Of a stretch of DNA of 64,000 nucleotides, positions 51,003-60,052 are shown in pieces. Position numbers and translations under genes: made by a program. Numbering within the stretch: the stretch's first letter is position 1; each line of letters opens with the position of its first letter. Location: the NCBI RefSeq assembly GCF_020510525.1, contig NZ_CP075188.1, positions 2,604,001 through 2,668,000 of the forward strand, read 5' to 3'. The notes beneath the pieces are model-generated. The model searched no databases and was not told the DNA's origin. It saw only the letters and a list, made by a program, of their open reading frames with translations. The DNA is from Quatrionicoccus australiensis (GTDB lineage Bacteria > Pseudomonadota > Gammaproteobacteria > Burkholderiales > Rhodocyclaceae).

Positions 51003-51036
51003 AAGGCCTGCCGGCGCATTCGCACCGGCAGGCCTT
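51003..51036 (+). terminator. Terminator-like hairpin after lon
   Basis: AAGGCCTGCCGG/CCGGCAGGCCTT, 12-bp stem, 10-base loop, just after the lon stop. It lacks a strong U tail, so termination may be partial. Confidence 0.65.
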
Positions 51037-51074
51037 GGCCGTTAACCAGCCACGGAAAACCCGCGAGAATCCGC

Positions 51075-51103
51075 TTGACACAAGGATTTCGCCAGATATA
51101 TAA
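51075..51103 (+). promoter_or_regulatory. Sigma70 promoter of hupB
   Basis: TTGACA at 51075-51080, a 17-base spacer, and ATATAA at 51098-51103 (or TATATA one base earlier), 54 bp before the hupB start. A strong promoter suits an abundant nucleoid protein. Confidence 0.65.
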
Positions 51104-51157
51104 ATCCGTCCTCACAAAAATTTCGCTTCTCAAATCCATCCACCTAGGGGACTCAAG

Positions 51158-51430
51158 ATGAACAAAACCGAACTGATTGACCAAATCGCCGCTTCTGCTG
51201 ATATTTCCAAGGCTGCCGCTGGCCGCGCCCTCGACGCTACCGTCGAAGCCGTCAAGGCTGCCCTGAAAGCCGGCGACACCGTCAGCCTGATCGGCTTCGG
51301 CACTTTCTACGTTGGTGAACGCGCTGCCCGCACCGGCCGCAACCCGCGCACCGGCAAGACCCTCGAAATCAAGGCCGCCAAGTCGCCGAAGTTCCGCGCC
51401 GGCAAGGGCCTGAAAGACGCCATCAACTAA
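51158..51430 (+). CDS. hupB: DNA-binding protein HU-beta
   Basis: Nucleoid protein of 90 residues beginning [20 protein letters not shown], with the [20 protein letters not shown] arm region typical of HU. The start follows ACCTAGGGGACTCAAG. Placement after lon is conserved in proteobacteria. Confidence 0.95.
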   Translation: MNKTELIDQIAASADISKAAAGRALDATVEAVKAALKAGDTVSLIGFGTFYVGERAARTGRNPRTGKTLEIKAAKSPKFRAGKGLKDAIN

Positions 51431-51439
51431 TCGCATTAC

Positions 51440-51515
51440 GGGTGCTTAGCTCAGTTGGTAGAGCGTCGCCCTTACAAGGCGAATGTCGGCGGTTCGACCC
51501 CGTCAGCACCCACCA
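51440..51515 (+). tRNA. tRNA-Val (TAC)
   Basis: Cloverleaf with acceptor GGGTGCT/AGCACCC, D arm AGCTCAGTTGGTAGAG, anticodon TAC in CGCCCTTACAAGGCG, T arm GGCGGTTCGACCCCGTC, and encoded ACCA. It starts nine bases after hupB. Confidence 0.95.
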
Positions 51516-51540
51516 GGATTCCTCTGCAGGAAACCACGAA

Positions 51541-51564
51541 CCCCGCTCCTGTAGCGGGGTTTTT
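51541..51564 (+). terminator. Terminator after tRNA-Val
   Basis: CCCCGCT/AGCGGGG with loop CCTGT, followed by TTTTT. Confidence 0.85.
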
Positions 51565-51581
51565 GCTGGAAGAGCAAGAAA

Positions 51582-52460
51582 ATGACCGCGCAACAGATAT
51601 CGCACGAAGACGACAAGACCGGCGATGCGCTCAAGGCCCAGCGCTTTCAGATGCTGGCCGACATCGCCAAGGAACTGGCCGGTGAAGTTGTCTTCCCCAC
51701 CCACTTTGATGCCGTCATGCGCCTGCGCAAGGTCTTGCATGATCCAGAGGTATCTTTGCGCAGCATTACTGCCGCAATCGCGGGCGAACCTCTGATCAGC
51801 GCAAAACTGCTGCATCTGGCCAACTCGGTCGCGTTCAATCCGGGCGGCGTTGAGGTGGTCGACCTGCAGGCCGCTGTTACCCGCCTGGGGATGAATGTCG
51901 TCCGCAGCTCCGCGCTCTCCATCGTTATGACCCAGTTGCTGCGCGCCAAGGGCATGGCCGCTTTCGCCGGCCTGACTCAAACGCTCTGGGATCACTCCAT
52001 ACGCACCGCCGCGGGCGCCCGCGTCATTGCCCGTCGCCTGACCCGGATCAATCCGGAAGAGGCCATGCTGGCCGGCCTGATCCACGACCTAGGCGCGTTC
52101 TACATGCTGTACCGCGCCACGCAATACGATGGGCTGCGCGAGCGACCGGACAGCGTCAAGCATCTGATCATTGAATGGCATGAAAGCATTGGCGTATCAC
52201 TGCTCAACGCACTCGGCTTGCCCGAGGAAATTGTCAGGGCCACCGAAGAACATGACCGCCTGCGCGCCAATCCCTATCCGCCGCGAACCCTGGCCGATGT
52301 GGTCTATATTGCCAACATGCTGGCCGGCGGCCACTTCGAATGGACCATGCAGGGCCATCCGATGAGTGCGCCGGACCGTGAGGCCCTGGAAGCCACCTAC
52401 GCCGAGCTCCAGCCGGAAATTGACACGCAGCTCGCCGAAATGCGCGAGAGTTTCGCCTGA
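51582..52460 (+). CDS. HDOD-domain protein
   Basis: 292 residues. The HDOD domain spans about 20-220: FPTHFDAVMRLRKVLHDPE, ITAAIAGEPLISAKLLHLAN, and the HD-like LAGLIHDLGAFYML. HDOD proteins lack a known catalytic activity and often act in c-di-GMP or stress signalling. It stands alone after the tRNA terminator; the short leader has no obvious Shine-Dalgarno beyond AAGAGCAAGAAA. Confidence 0.85.
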   Translation: MTAQQISHEDDKTGDALKAQRFQMLADIAKELAGEVVFPTHFDAVMRLRKVLHDPEVSLRSITAAIAGEPLISAKLLHLANSVAFNPGGVEVVDLQAAVTRLGMNVVRSSALSIVMTQLLRAKGMAAFAGLTQTLWDHSIRTAAGARVIARRLTRINPEEAMLAGLIHDLGAFYMLYRATQYDGLRERPDSVKHLIIEWHESIGVSLLNALGLPEEIVRATEEHDRLRANPYPPRTLADVVYIANMLAGGHFEWTMQGHPMSAPDREALEATYAELQPEIDTQLAEMRESFA

Positions 52461-52472
52461 AGCCGCTGCGGG

Positions 52473-53234
52473 CTAGTCCTTGCGGCCGAATCCGGTTTTT
52501 ACCTGGGTAGAAGCCAACACCCCGCGCAGGATATTGATTTCATCCTTTTCAAGGCGAATCCGGCCAAACAGGCGACGCAATTTCGGCATCAGCCGCCCCG
52601 GCTGTTCCGGATTGTAAAAGCCGGTCGCGGTCATCACCGACTCAAGGTGACCGTACAAGCCTTCGACCTCGTCGTGACTGGCGGGCGGCGAGACAAACGG
52701 GGTGACGCCGGCCACAAGCACCGGCGGCTTTTCTGCAAAGGCTGCCATCCGACACTCGTAGCACAACACCTGCACGGCCGAACCAAGATTCAGCGAACTG
52801 AAATCGGGATTGGTCGGGATCGTCACGGCGGCATGGCAATGCTGGATCTCCTCATTGCTCAAGCCCATGGTTTCGTTGCCGAAAACCAGCGCCACCTCAC
52901 CCTGGGCCGCCTCGGCAAGCAGCCTGGCAACCGTTTCGCGGGGCGCCCCCAGCGCCGGCCCCAGATCGCGTTGCCGTGCCGACAGCGCGACGACAAACAC
53001 GGTCCCGGCCAGTGCCTCGTTCAGGCTCGTGGTGATTTTTGCCTCCTGCAGCAGGTCGACCGCTCCGGTGGCCCGGGTATCCGCCTCGGGATCCGGAAAC
53101 TGCTTGGGTGCCACCAGATATAGCCGGGACAGACCCATGGTCTTCATGGCGCGGGCCGCGGCGCCGATATTGCCCGGGTGACTGGGGCGGCAAAGGACAA
53201 CTCTGATACGGGAAAGCAGGACTTCGGGGTTCAT
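52473..53234 (-). CDS. trmJ: tRNA (cytidine/uridine-2'-O-)-methyltransferase TrmJ
   Basis: SPOUT-family methyltransferase of 253 residues that modifies position 32 of tRNAs. Conserved blocks are RVVLCRPSHPGNIGAAARAM, the SAM knot EVALVFGNETMGLSNEEI and IPTNPDFSSLNLGSAVQVL. Divergent from suhB, as in many proteobacteria. The C-terminal extension (LMPKLRRLFGRIRLEKDEINILRG) is typical. Confidence 0.92.
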   Translation of the reverse strand: MNPEVLLSRIRVVLCRPSHPGNIGAAARAMKTMGLSRLYLVAPKQFPDPEADTRATGAVDLLQEAKITTSLNEALAGTVFVVALSARQRDLGPALGAPRETVARLLAEAAQGEVALVFGNETMGLSNEEIQHCHAAVTIPTNPDFSSLNLGSAVQVLCYECRMAAFAEKPPVLVAGVTPFVSPPASHDEVEGLYGHLESVMTATGFYNPEQPGRLMPKLRRLFGRIRLEKDEINILRGVLASTQVKTGFGRKD

Positions 53235-53300
53235 GGTGTAAAATTCGTTCTTTCAAATATATATCGGGTGGCTCTGGCCGCCCGTTAGCTCTTTAAGCCC

Positions 53301-54113
53301 ATGCATCCAGCTCTGAATATCGCCATCAAGGCGGCGCGTCGCGCCGGCCAGATCATCAATCGCGCCTCGAACGACGTCGACCTGCTCAAGGTCACGGCCA
53401 AGCAACAGAACGATTTCGTTACCGAAGTCGACAAGTTTGCCGAAGCCGCGATTATCGAAACCCTGCAGGAAGCCTACCCCGGGTACGGCATTCTAGCAGA
53501 GGAGTCCGGCGAGTCCGCCGGCAAGGGCGCGACAGACGCTGAGTACCAGTGGATCATCGACCCGCTCGACGGCACCACCAACTTCATTCACGGCCTGCCG
53601 CAATACGCCGTGTCGATCGCCCTGGCCAAGGCCGGCGTGGTCGAGCAGGCGGTGGTTTTCGACCCGAACCGCAACGAACTGTTTACCGCCAGCAAGGGTG
53701 CCGGCGCCTTCCTCAATGAACGCCGCATTCGTGTCTCGAAGCGCCTCCGCCTGGAAGGCTCTTTGCTCGGTACCGGCTTTCCGTACCGCGAGTTCGACAA
53801 GCTAGACACCTACCTCGCCATCTTCAAGGAACTCGCACAGAGAACCGCCGGCATGCGCCGCCCGGGTGCTGCCTCGCTTGACCTGGCCAATGTCGCCTGC
53901 GGCCGCTACGACGGCTTCTGGGAGTTCGGCCTGGCCCCCTGGGACATGGCGGCCGGCGCCCTGCTCATTTCGGAAGCCGGCGGCCTGGTCAGCGACCTGC
54001 GCGGCAACACCAACTATCTCGAAACCGGCAATCTGGTCGCCGGCACGCCGAAGGTCTTTGCACCGCTTCTCAAGATGATCGAGAGCAAGCTGCCAGAAAC
54101 CATTCGCGGCTAA
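53301..54113 (+). CDS. suhB: Inositol-1-monophosphatase SuhB
   Basis: Mg-dependent phosphatase of 270 residues, also a subunit of the rRNA antitermination complex in E. coli. Motifs: [29 protein letters not shown] (metal-binding) and [17 protein letters not shown]. Divergent from trmJ. Confidence 0.95.
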   Translation: MHPALNIAIKAARRAGQIINRASNDVDLLKVTAKQQNDFVTEVDKFAEAAIIETLQEAYPGYGILAEESGESAGKGATDAEYQWIIDPLDGTTNFIHGLPQYAVSIALAKAGVVEQAVVFDPNRNELFTASKGAGAFLNERRIRVSKRLRLEGSLLGTGFPYREFDKLDTYLAIFKELAQRTAGMRRPGAASLDLANVACGRYDGFWEFGLAPWDMAAGALLISEAGGLVSDLRGNTNYLETGNLVAGTPKVFAPLLKMIESKLPETIRG

Positions 54114-54145
54114 ACAGCTCGTGGGCACAGAGGCCCAGACATGAA

Positions 54146-54173
54146 AAACGCCAGCTCGCAGCTGGCGTTTTTT
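54146..54173 (+). terminator. Terminator after suhB
   Basis: AAACGCCAGCT/AGCTGGCGTTT with loop CGC and a T run; the A run on the left arm lets it work for the minus-strand PilZ gene as well. Confidence 0.9.
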
Positions 54174-54198
54174 ATTCCCGGAAGCGGGAAAATTGGCC

Positions 54199-54522
54199 TC
54201 AGGCGGAAGCGTGCGCCTGCAGAACAGCCAGCTGCTCGTCACTGATCGACTCGAAGCGCAAGCCGACCAGACGCTGATGGCCAACCCGCCGGATGCGCAT
54301 GACGCTGACAAATGCCTCGACCGACGACGCGAGCTGCGGCGACTCGATACGACAGATACCGACCTCGCCACTCGGTCGCGCACCGAGTACCGCAACATCA
54401 AGCATGACACCAACTCCGGTGACCGAAACATCGGCCAGCGGAAACTCGAAGCGCTGGCCGCCAAGACTCAGATGAACCTGACCTTGCAGGAAAATGCGCT
54501 GGGATCGACGACGCTCTCTCAT
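54199..54522 (-). CDS. PilZ-domain protein
   Basis: About 107 residues. The c-di-GMP-binding signature is present: RERRRSQR (RxxxR) at the N-terminus and DVSVTGVGVML (D/NxSxxG) about 28 residues later. The start at 54522 puts the signature at residue 2; an upstream frame to 54591 is open but not conserved in type. Single-domain PilZ proteins act as c-di-GMP receptors, relevant here because the adhesin and PilU in the window belong to c-di-GMP-controlled traits. Confidence 0.8.
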   Translation of the reverse strand: MRERRRSQRIFLQGQVHLSLGGQRFEFPLADVSVTGVGVMLDVAVLGARPSGEVGICRIESPQLASSVEAFVSVMRIRRVGHQRLVGLRFESISDEQLAVLQAHASA

Positions 54523-54706
54523 GATGCTTTCAAGCAGAAAAATCAGCCTGCATTTTCCCATGGCAAGCGCAGGCAAACCATGGGGAACCAACTAAACCAG
54601 CGAAATACCGGGAACCGGCCATGAAGATCAGGCGAGGAACTCCCGCCAGACATGGCTTAGCGGTCGACATCCAAAACAGATGCAATTTCCGCCAGGCCAG
54701 GCAGCC

Positions 54707-55261
54707 TTACTTCTGCTCCGGCTCTTCCGGATTGAACTGGAAGCCGGTGAACATCGTGCGAGTCTGGGTTTGCAGCTGATCCTGCATCGACTGGAACATT
54801 TTCTTCGACTGTTCCATATAGGCAGTCATCATGTTCTGCATGGCCGGTTGCTGGAAATTGAGAAACTGCGCCCAGAAATCGGCCTGCATGTGGCTGTTGT
54901 CGCCCGGACCGTAAACCGTGCGCGACTGCTCCTGCAGCTTGCCCTGGAAATCAACGAAGGTCTTCATGTTGTTTTCCAGATACTTGCCGAGCATGCCCTG
55001 CATGGCGCTACCGTAGAAACGGATGAAGCCAGAAAGCAGATCGCTCGAGAACAGCGGCATGCCACCGGTTTCTTCTTCAAGAATGATCTGGAGCAGGATG
55101 CTGCGGGTCAGATCCTCTGCCGTCTTGGCATCAACAACCTTGAATACTTCGAACTTGAGAACCAGTTCCTTGACATCACCCAGTGTGATGTAAGCGCTCG
55201 TCTTGGTATCGTAAAGACGACGGTTAGGGTATTTCTTGATCAGGCGTACCAGTTCCGACAT
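54707..55261 (-). CDS. phaR: Polyhydroxyalkanoate synthesis repressor PhaR
   Basis: Regulator of 184 residues that binds DNA and PHB granules and represses phasin genes. The N-terminal PHB/PHA accumulation domain reads RLIKKYPNRRLYDTKTSAYI; the C-terminal half is amphipathic and Gln/Met-rich (MQNMMTAYMEQSKKMFQ). Last of the phaC-phaB-phaB-phaR series, with a terminator between it and phaB. Confidence 0.95.
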   Translation of the reverse strand: MSELVRLIKKYPNRRLYDTKTSAYITLGDVKELVLKFEVFKVVDAKTAEDLTRSILLQIILEEETGGMPLFSSDLLSGFIRFYGSAMQGMLGKYLENNMKTFVDFQGKLQEQSRTVYGPGDNSHMQADFWAQFLNFQQPAMQNMMTAYMEQSKKMFQSMQDQLQTQTRTMFTGFQFNPEEPEQK

Positions 55262-55306
55262 GCTGCGATCCTTGAACGATTTTGTGTGCAGTGCAACATT
55301 ATAGCT

Positions 55307-55332
55307 AAAAAAACAGGCGCCCGGAGGCGCCC
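55307..55332 (-). terminator. Terminator of the phaCBB unit
   Basis: Hairpin GGCGCC-CGGA-GGCGCC with an A run at 55307-55313 that becomes the U tail on the minus strand. It separates phaB from phaR, so phaR has its own promoter. Confidence 0.75.
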
Positions 55333-55391
55333 ATTCTTGTTGCGATGCAAAAATTCAGCAATGTTTCATACCGAATTCCGCAACATTGCGA

Positions 55392-56135
55392 TTACTGGTA
55401 GTACAGACCGCCATTGATGTTCATCGTCGCGCCGGTCATGAAACCAGCCAGTTCGGACGACAGGTAGGCACAGGCGAAGCCGATTTCTTCCGGCTTGGCC
55501 AGGCGCTTCATCGGCACGGAACCGACGATGGTTTCCAGCACTTCCGGCTTGATCGCCATGACCATCTTGGTTGCGACATAGCCCGGGGCGATGGCGTTAA
55601 CCGTCACGCCCTTGGCGGCCAGTTCGGCAGCCAGTGCCTTGGTGAAGCCGATCACACCAGCCTTGGCAGCAGAGTAGTTGGTCTGGCCAGCCTGACCCTT
55701 GACGCCGTTGACAGACGAGATGTTGATGATGCGACCCCAGCCGCGCTCGGCCATCTTGGCGGAGACTTGCTTGGTCATGTTGAACAGCGAGGTCAGGTTG
55801 GTGGCGATAACAGCATCCCAACCGTCCTTTTCCATCTTGGCGAACATGCGGTCACGGGTAATACCGGCATTGTTCACGAGGATATCGACCTGGCCGCAAG
55901 CAGCTTCAGCTTCGGCAACCATGGCCTGGCAGGAAGCGATATCGGAAACGTCGCCAGCAACACAGACGAAATCATTGAAACCGGCGGCAGCCATTTCCTT
56001 CAGCCACTCATCCTTGTTGTCGAATTGCGGATGGTAAGAAGCAACCACCTTATGGCCAGCCTTGGCCAGTTCCTGACAGATTGCGGTTCCAAGACCACCC
56101 ATAGCGCCGGTAACGAGAGCAACACGTTGCGTCAT
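55392..56135 (-). CDS. phaB: Acetoacetyl-CoA reductase
   Basis: NADPH-dependent short-chain dehydrogenase of 247 residues making (R)-3-hydroxybutyryl-CoA for PHB. Cofactor motif VTGAMGGLGTAI, NNAGITRDRMF, the catalytic YSAAK in NYSAAKAGVIGF, and the C-terminal GGLYYQ. Second of two tandem paralogues, 45 bp after the other. Confidence 0.93.
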   Translation of the reverse strand: MTQRVALVTGAMGGLGTAICQELAKAGHKVVASYHPQFDNKDEWLKEMAAAGFNDFVCVAGDVSDIASCQAMVAEAEAACGQVDILVNNAGITRDRMFAKMEKDGWDAVIATNLTSLFNMTKQVSAKMAERGWGRIINISSVNGVKGQAGQTNYSAAKAGVIGFTKALAAELAAKGVTVNAIAPGYVATKMVMAIKPEVLETIVGSVPMKRLAKPEEIGFACAYLSSELAGFMTGATMNINGGLYYQ

Positions 56136-56180
56136 AATTTTTCCTTCATTGTTGATATAAAGCGGGGTAAAAAAAGTCGA

Positions 56181-56921
56181 TCAGTACATGTGCTGACCGC
56201 CGTTTATGGAAATATTGGCACCAGTGACAAACGCTGCTTCATCGGAAGCAAGGTAAGCCACCAGTCCGGCAATTTCCTCTGGCTTGCCCAGTCGGTTGAC
56301 CGGGATTTGCGGCAGAATCTTTGAGTCGAGAATCTCTTGCGGGATCGCTGTCACCATCTTGGTGCCAATATACCCCGGCGATATTGTATTTACTGTGACA
56401 CCCTGCTTCGCGACCTCCAGGGCCAGCGCCTTGGTGAAGCCATGCATGCCGGCCTTGGCAGCAGAATAGTTGGTCTGCCCGAAAGCGCCTTTCTGTCCAT
56501 TGACCGACGAAACGTTGATGACACGACCCCAGCGGCGCTCGATCATGCCATCCATGACCTGCTTGGTCATGTTGAAAACAGAATCGAGATTGGTATGCAT
56601 GACGGCATCCCAGTCACCCTTGGTCATTTTCTTGAAGGTCATGTCACGCGTGATACCTGCGTTATTGACCAGAACATCGACCGGCCCGACATCGGCAGCT
56701 ACCGCCTCGACACAGGCGCGCGCCGAATCGAAGTCGGTTACATCACAAGGATAGGCCTTGAAACCATAGCCCATGTTGTGCATCGAATTGAGCCACTCCT
56801 GAACCTTGGGATTCCCCGGCGAATACGTCGTGACAACCTTGAAGCCCAGCGCTGCCAGCTTGATGCACACCGCTTCGCCAAGACCGCCCATACCGCCAGT
56901 AACCAGTGCAACACGCGACAT
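56181..56921 (-). CDS. phaB: Acetoacetyl-CoA reductase, second paralogue
   Basis: 246 residues, clearly a PhaB: VTGGMGGLGEAVCIKL, NNAGITRDMTFKKM, NYSAAKAGMHGF and NINGGQHMY-like end. It differs from the adjacent copy at many positions, so this is an old duplication rather than a recent one. The start follows GGAGAGGGATCATA. It lies 27 bp after phaC. Confidence 0.93.
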   Translation of the reverse strand: MSRVALVTGGMGGLGEAVCIKLAALGFKVVTTYSPGNPKVQEWLNSMHNMGYGFKAYPCDVTDFDSARACVEAVAADVGPVDVLVNNAGITRDMTFKKMTKGDWDAVMHTNLDSVFNMTKQVMDGMIERRWGRVINVSSVNGQKGAFGQTNYSAAKAGMHGFTKALALEVAKQGVTVNTISPGYIGTKMVTAIPQEILDSKILPQIPVNRLGKPEEIAGLVAYLASDEAAFVTGANISINGGQHMY

Positions 56922-56948
56922 ATTATGATCCCTCTCCTCCAGCCTTTT

Positions 56949-58679
56949 TTAAACCGCGCGCTCCTTGACGTAGCGACCAGGTGCCGGTTCGATCGGCTTG
57001 TATTTTGCATTTCCCGGTTTGCGCGGTGCCCGCTGTTCTCCTGACAACGGTTTCAGCCATTCGGCCCAGTCAGCCCACCAGCTGCCCTTCTTTTCTTCGG
57101 CAGCGGTCAACCAGCTTTCAGCATCCATTTTCACATCGTTATTGACCCAGTAGCTGCGCTTGTTCTTGCTCACCGGATTGATCACGCCGGCAATATGACC
57201 GGAGGCACCGAGCACGAAGCGCACCGGTCCGCCAAGAATGCGCGTGCTCTGGAAGGCAGATTGCCAAGGCACAATGTGATCTTCACGCGTCGCCAGCAGA
57301 TAGACCGGCATTTCCAGACTGCCGAGATCGACCTTGGTGCCGCACATTTCAAGCTTGCCCGGCACACGCAGATTGTTGTCGTGATAGAGGTTGCGCATGT
57401 ACCAGCAGGCAAATGGCCCGGGCAGGCTGGTCGAATCCGAGTTCCAGTAGAGAAGGTCGAAAGCCGGTGGCTTCTGGCCCTTCAGATAGTTGCTGGTTAC
57501 GTAATTCCAGACCAGATCATTGGCACGCAGGAAGGAAAAGGTGCTTTGCAGGTCGCGAGCCGGCAGCAGCCCGCCCTTGCCTATCGTCGACTCACGCGCC
57601 AGCAGGCCGTTTTCATCAATGAACAGACCAATTTCACCGGTGTCGGAAAAGTCGAGCAGCGTGGTCAGCAGGGTCAGCGAAGCAACGATGTCCTCGCCGC
57701 GCGCCTTGAGCACAGCCAGCGCAGAAGTCAGGATGGTGCCGCCGACACAGAAGCCAAGCGCATTGACCTGCTTGACCCTGGTGATTTCGCGCACGACATG
57801 CAGCGCGGCAATCGGACCATGCTCAAGGTAGTCGTCCCAGGTCAGATGCCCCTGCTCCTCCTTGGGATTGCGCCAGGAAACCAGGAAAACCGTGTTGCCC
57901 TGCTCAACCATGAAGCGGATCAGCGAGTTATCCGGCTGCAGATCCATGATGTAGAACTTGTTGATGCAAGGCGGCACCACCAGCAATGGGCGCGTGCCGA
58001 CCTTCGGCGTCAGCGGCGCATACTGGATCAGCTGCATCAATTCATTTTCGAAAACGACAGCACCTTCGGTGGTCGCAATATTGCGCCCCACGTCGAAGAC
58101 CGTTTCATCGGTCATCGAAATACGGCCCTTCTCAAAATCCTGAATCAGATTGTTGATACCGTCGGTAATGCTCTGCCCCTTGGTTTCCAGGGCACGCTGA
58201 ATGAACTCGGGATTGGTCGCGGCAAAATTGGACGGCGCCATCGCATCGATCATCTGACGCGCCAGGAAACGCATGCGGTTTTTCGATTTTTCGTCGCCAG
58301 CAGGAATCAACTCGACCATCTGGTTTACAAACTTGCTGTTGAGCAGATAAGCCTGATGCGTGTAATCGTAAATCGGGCTGTCGCGCCATTCGGGAGCCGA
58401 GAAACGGCGATCGCCCGGTTCCGGTGCGACCTTGAAGGACTCCTGCTGCCCCTGCTGCTTGGACAGGACGGACTGCCACAAGGACATCTGCTGATCGGTA
58501 AACTGTTTTTGCAGCGCCGTCAGTTGCTGCGGATCAATCGCCGGCGGTGGCGTGACATTGGGATTCCCGGCTTTACCGATGAACTCCATGAACTGCTGCG
58601 CCATGTTCTGGCCGGCTTGCATGAACTGCATCGCCGAGCCAAGAAATGCGTCGTTGTTGTTCGATCCCTGATGCGCCAT
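56949..58679 (-). CDS. phaC: Class I polyhydroxyalkanoate synthase
   Basis: Polymerises (R)-3-hydroxyacyl-CoA into PHB on the granule surface. 576 residues. The catalytic Cys is in the lipase-like box GFCVGGTILTSA; the His is in GASGHIAGVINP; NKFYIMDLQPDNS and FLVSWRNP are family blocks. First gene of the phaC-phaB-phaB unit. The N-terminal 90 residues (Met/Gln-rich) are variable in the family. Confidence 0.95.
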   Translation of the reverse strand: MAHQGSNNNDAFLGSAMQFMQAGQNMAQQFMEFIGKAGNPNVTPPPAIDPQQLTALQKQFTDQQMSLWQSVLSKQQGQQESFKVAPEPGDRRFSAPEWRDSPIYDYTHQAYLLNSKFVNQMVELIPAGDEKSKNRMRFLARQMIDAMAPSNFAATNPEFIQRALETKGQSITDGINNLIQDFEKGRISMTDETVFDVGRNIATTEGAVVFENELMQLIQYAPLTPKVGTRPLLVVPPCINKFYIMDLQPDNSLIRFMVEQGNTVFLVSWRNPKEEQGHLTWDDYLEHGPIAALHVVREITRVKQVNALGFCVGGTILTSALAVLKARGEDIVASLTLLTTLLDFSDTGEIGLFIDENGLLARESTIGKGGLLPARDLQSTFSFLRANDLVWNYVTSNYLKGQKPPAFDLLYWNSDSTSLPGPFACWYMRNLYHDNNLRVPGKLEMCGTKVDLGSLEMPVYLLATREDHIVPWQSAFQSTRILGGPVRFVLGASGHIAGVINPVSKNKRSYWVNNDVKMDAESWLTAAEEKKGSWWADWAEWLKPLSGEQRAPRKPGNAKYKPIEPAPGRYVKERAV

Positions 58680-58995
58680 GGATGTCTCTTTGTTTTATCG
58701 TGGACTTGAGCTTATCGATTCTCCATACGCCCCCGAATCCTGTCAATGAAAATTGTCGACCGGCGGAAACGACCATCTGGCAAGGCTTTCAAGCCCTCCT
58801 TACAGGACAGGCGAGAGTCCCGCCTGGCATCCAACGCCCACCAAGCCCATATTGTTGCAAGCGGTAACAATATGACTGCCTTCATACATTTGTGGCGTAG
58901 CAAAAATGCATACACCGGAGGCACGGAGCGAGTCTGGCGAAAAGTTCAGGAACCGGGCCGCACCGGCTGCCCGACATTGCTTTTACAATGACGCC
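58680..58995. promoter_or_regulatory. phaC upstream region with perfect dyad
   Basis: A 316-bp gap between divergent genes. It holds CATATTGTT (58848-58856) and AACAATATG (58866-58874), a perfect 9-bp inverted repeat with a 9-base centre containing TTGCAAGCGGTAA-type sequence, 170 bp upstream of phaC. PhaR or another PHB regulator may bind here. No gene is visible. Confidence 0.5.
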
Positions 58996-59235
58996 ATGCC
59001 TCTAGCCATGATCATCGTCATCGGGTGGATTTACGTCACCCTGCTGGTTGCCGCCAATGAACCTTCGGTCGTTGCCGGCATCGTTTCCTTCCTGTTTTAT
59101 GGTGCCCTGCCATGCAGCCTGGTCCTGTACTTCGCCGGCGCAAGGGTACGCCGTGAACGCCGCAAGTACCGGGAACAGATGGCCGCACGCCAGGCCCGGG
59201 ACCCTGCCCGGGAAGATGCGCCGGCAGGCGATTGA
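58996..59235 (+). CDS. Small two-helix membrane protein
   Basis: 79 residues with two hydrophobic helices (MIIVIGWIYVTLLVAA and IVSFLFYGALPCSLVLYFAG) and a basic C-terminal tail (RRERRKYREQ). The start at 58996 excludes an unlikely N-terminal extension. Unrecognised family; common among betaproteobacteria as hypothetical proteins by impression only. Convergent with the ZIP gene. Confidence 0.6.
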   Translation: MPLAMIIVIGWIYVTLLVAANEPSVVAGIVSFLFYGALPCSLVLYFAGARVRRERRKYREQMAARQARDPAREDAPAGD

Positions 59236-59254
59236 TTCTGCCCGCAGCGGCCGG

Positions 59255-60022
59255 CTATTCGCCGACCAGGAACTGAACGATAGCGATCGAAGCGATACCC
59301 AGCCCGATCAGGAGCACCTGCTGCAGGGTTGCCTTGAGTTCGGTCCGCTTGTGCAGACCGGGAATCAGGTCGGCGACCGCAACATAAATCATGCTGGCCG
59401 CAGCCAGCCCGAGCAGGGTCGGAATCCACTCCTGGAGATCGGATAGCGCAAAATAGGCCAGCGTGGCACCGACCAGTGTCGCCAGACTGGAGAGCAGGTT
59501 GAAGGCCAGCGCCCGCATTTTGCTGTAGCCGGAGTGCAGCAGGATCATGTAGTCGCCAACTTCCTGCGGGATTTCATGGGCGATGATGGCGAGCGCCGTA
59601 ACAATGCCAAGCTGGGTGCTATCAAGAAAGGCCGCCGCAATCAGGATGCCGCCCACGAAGTTGTGGAAGGTATCGCCGACCAGGATGAGCAGACCCGAGC
59701 GCCCGTGATCGTGGGCAGGGGCGTGTGCCTCGTGCGCCTCGCAGTGATCGTGATGGCAATGCCGCCAGAGAACCAGTTTTTCAAGAACAAAGAAAACCAT
59801 GATGCCGAACAACACGGTTCCCGCCATCCGATGCGGCTCGCCTTTCTCCAGGGCTTCAGGCAGGATTTCCAGGAAGGCCGCCCCAAGCAGGGCACCAATG
59901 GCATAGGAAATCAGCATGCTGATGCGCTGCGTACCAACCGCAACACTCAGCGCGGCAGCGGCCAGGACACTCAACAGGCCACCAGCCAGCGAGACGGCAA
60001 TAATCCAGGAAAAAGTACTCAC
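59255..60022 (-). CDS. ZIP-family divalent metal transporter
   Basis: Inner-membrane protein of 255 residues with about eight helices. The metal-path motif is IIAHEIPQEVGDYMIL in helix 5 and DTFHNFVGGILIA in helix 4. A His-rich cytoplasmic loop (RHCHHDHCEAHEAHAPAHDH) lies between helices 3 and 4. Likely zinc or iron import; ZupT-like but not assigned to a subfamily. Confidence 0.88.
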   Translation of the reverse strand: MSTFSWIIAVSLAGGLLSVLAAAALSVAVGTQRISMLISYAIGALLGAAFLEILPEALEKGEPHRMAGTVLFGIMVFFVLEKLVLWRHCHHDHCEAHEAHAPAHDHGRSGLLILVGDTFHNFVGGILIAAAFLDSTQLGIVTALAIIAHEIPQEVGDYMILLHSGYSKMRALAFNLLSSLATLVGATLAYFALSDLQEWIPTLLGLAAASMIYVAVADLIPGLHKRTELKATLQQVLLIGLGIASIAIVQFLVGE

Positions 60023-60052
60023 GAGACCCTGAAATTGAGGGAAAGGCGCGGA

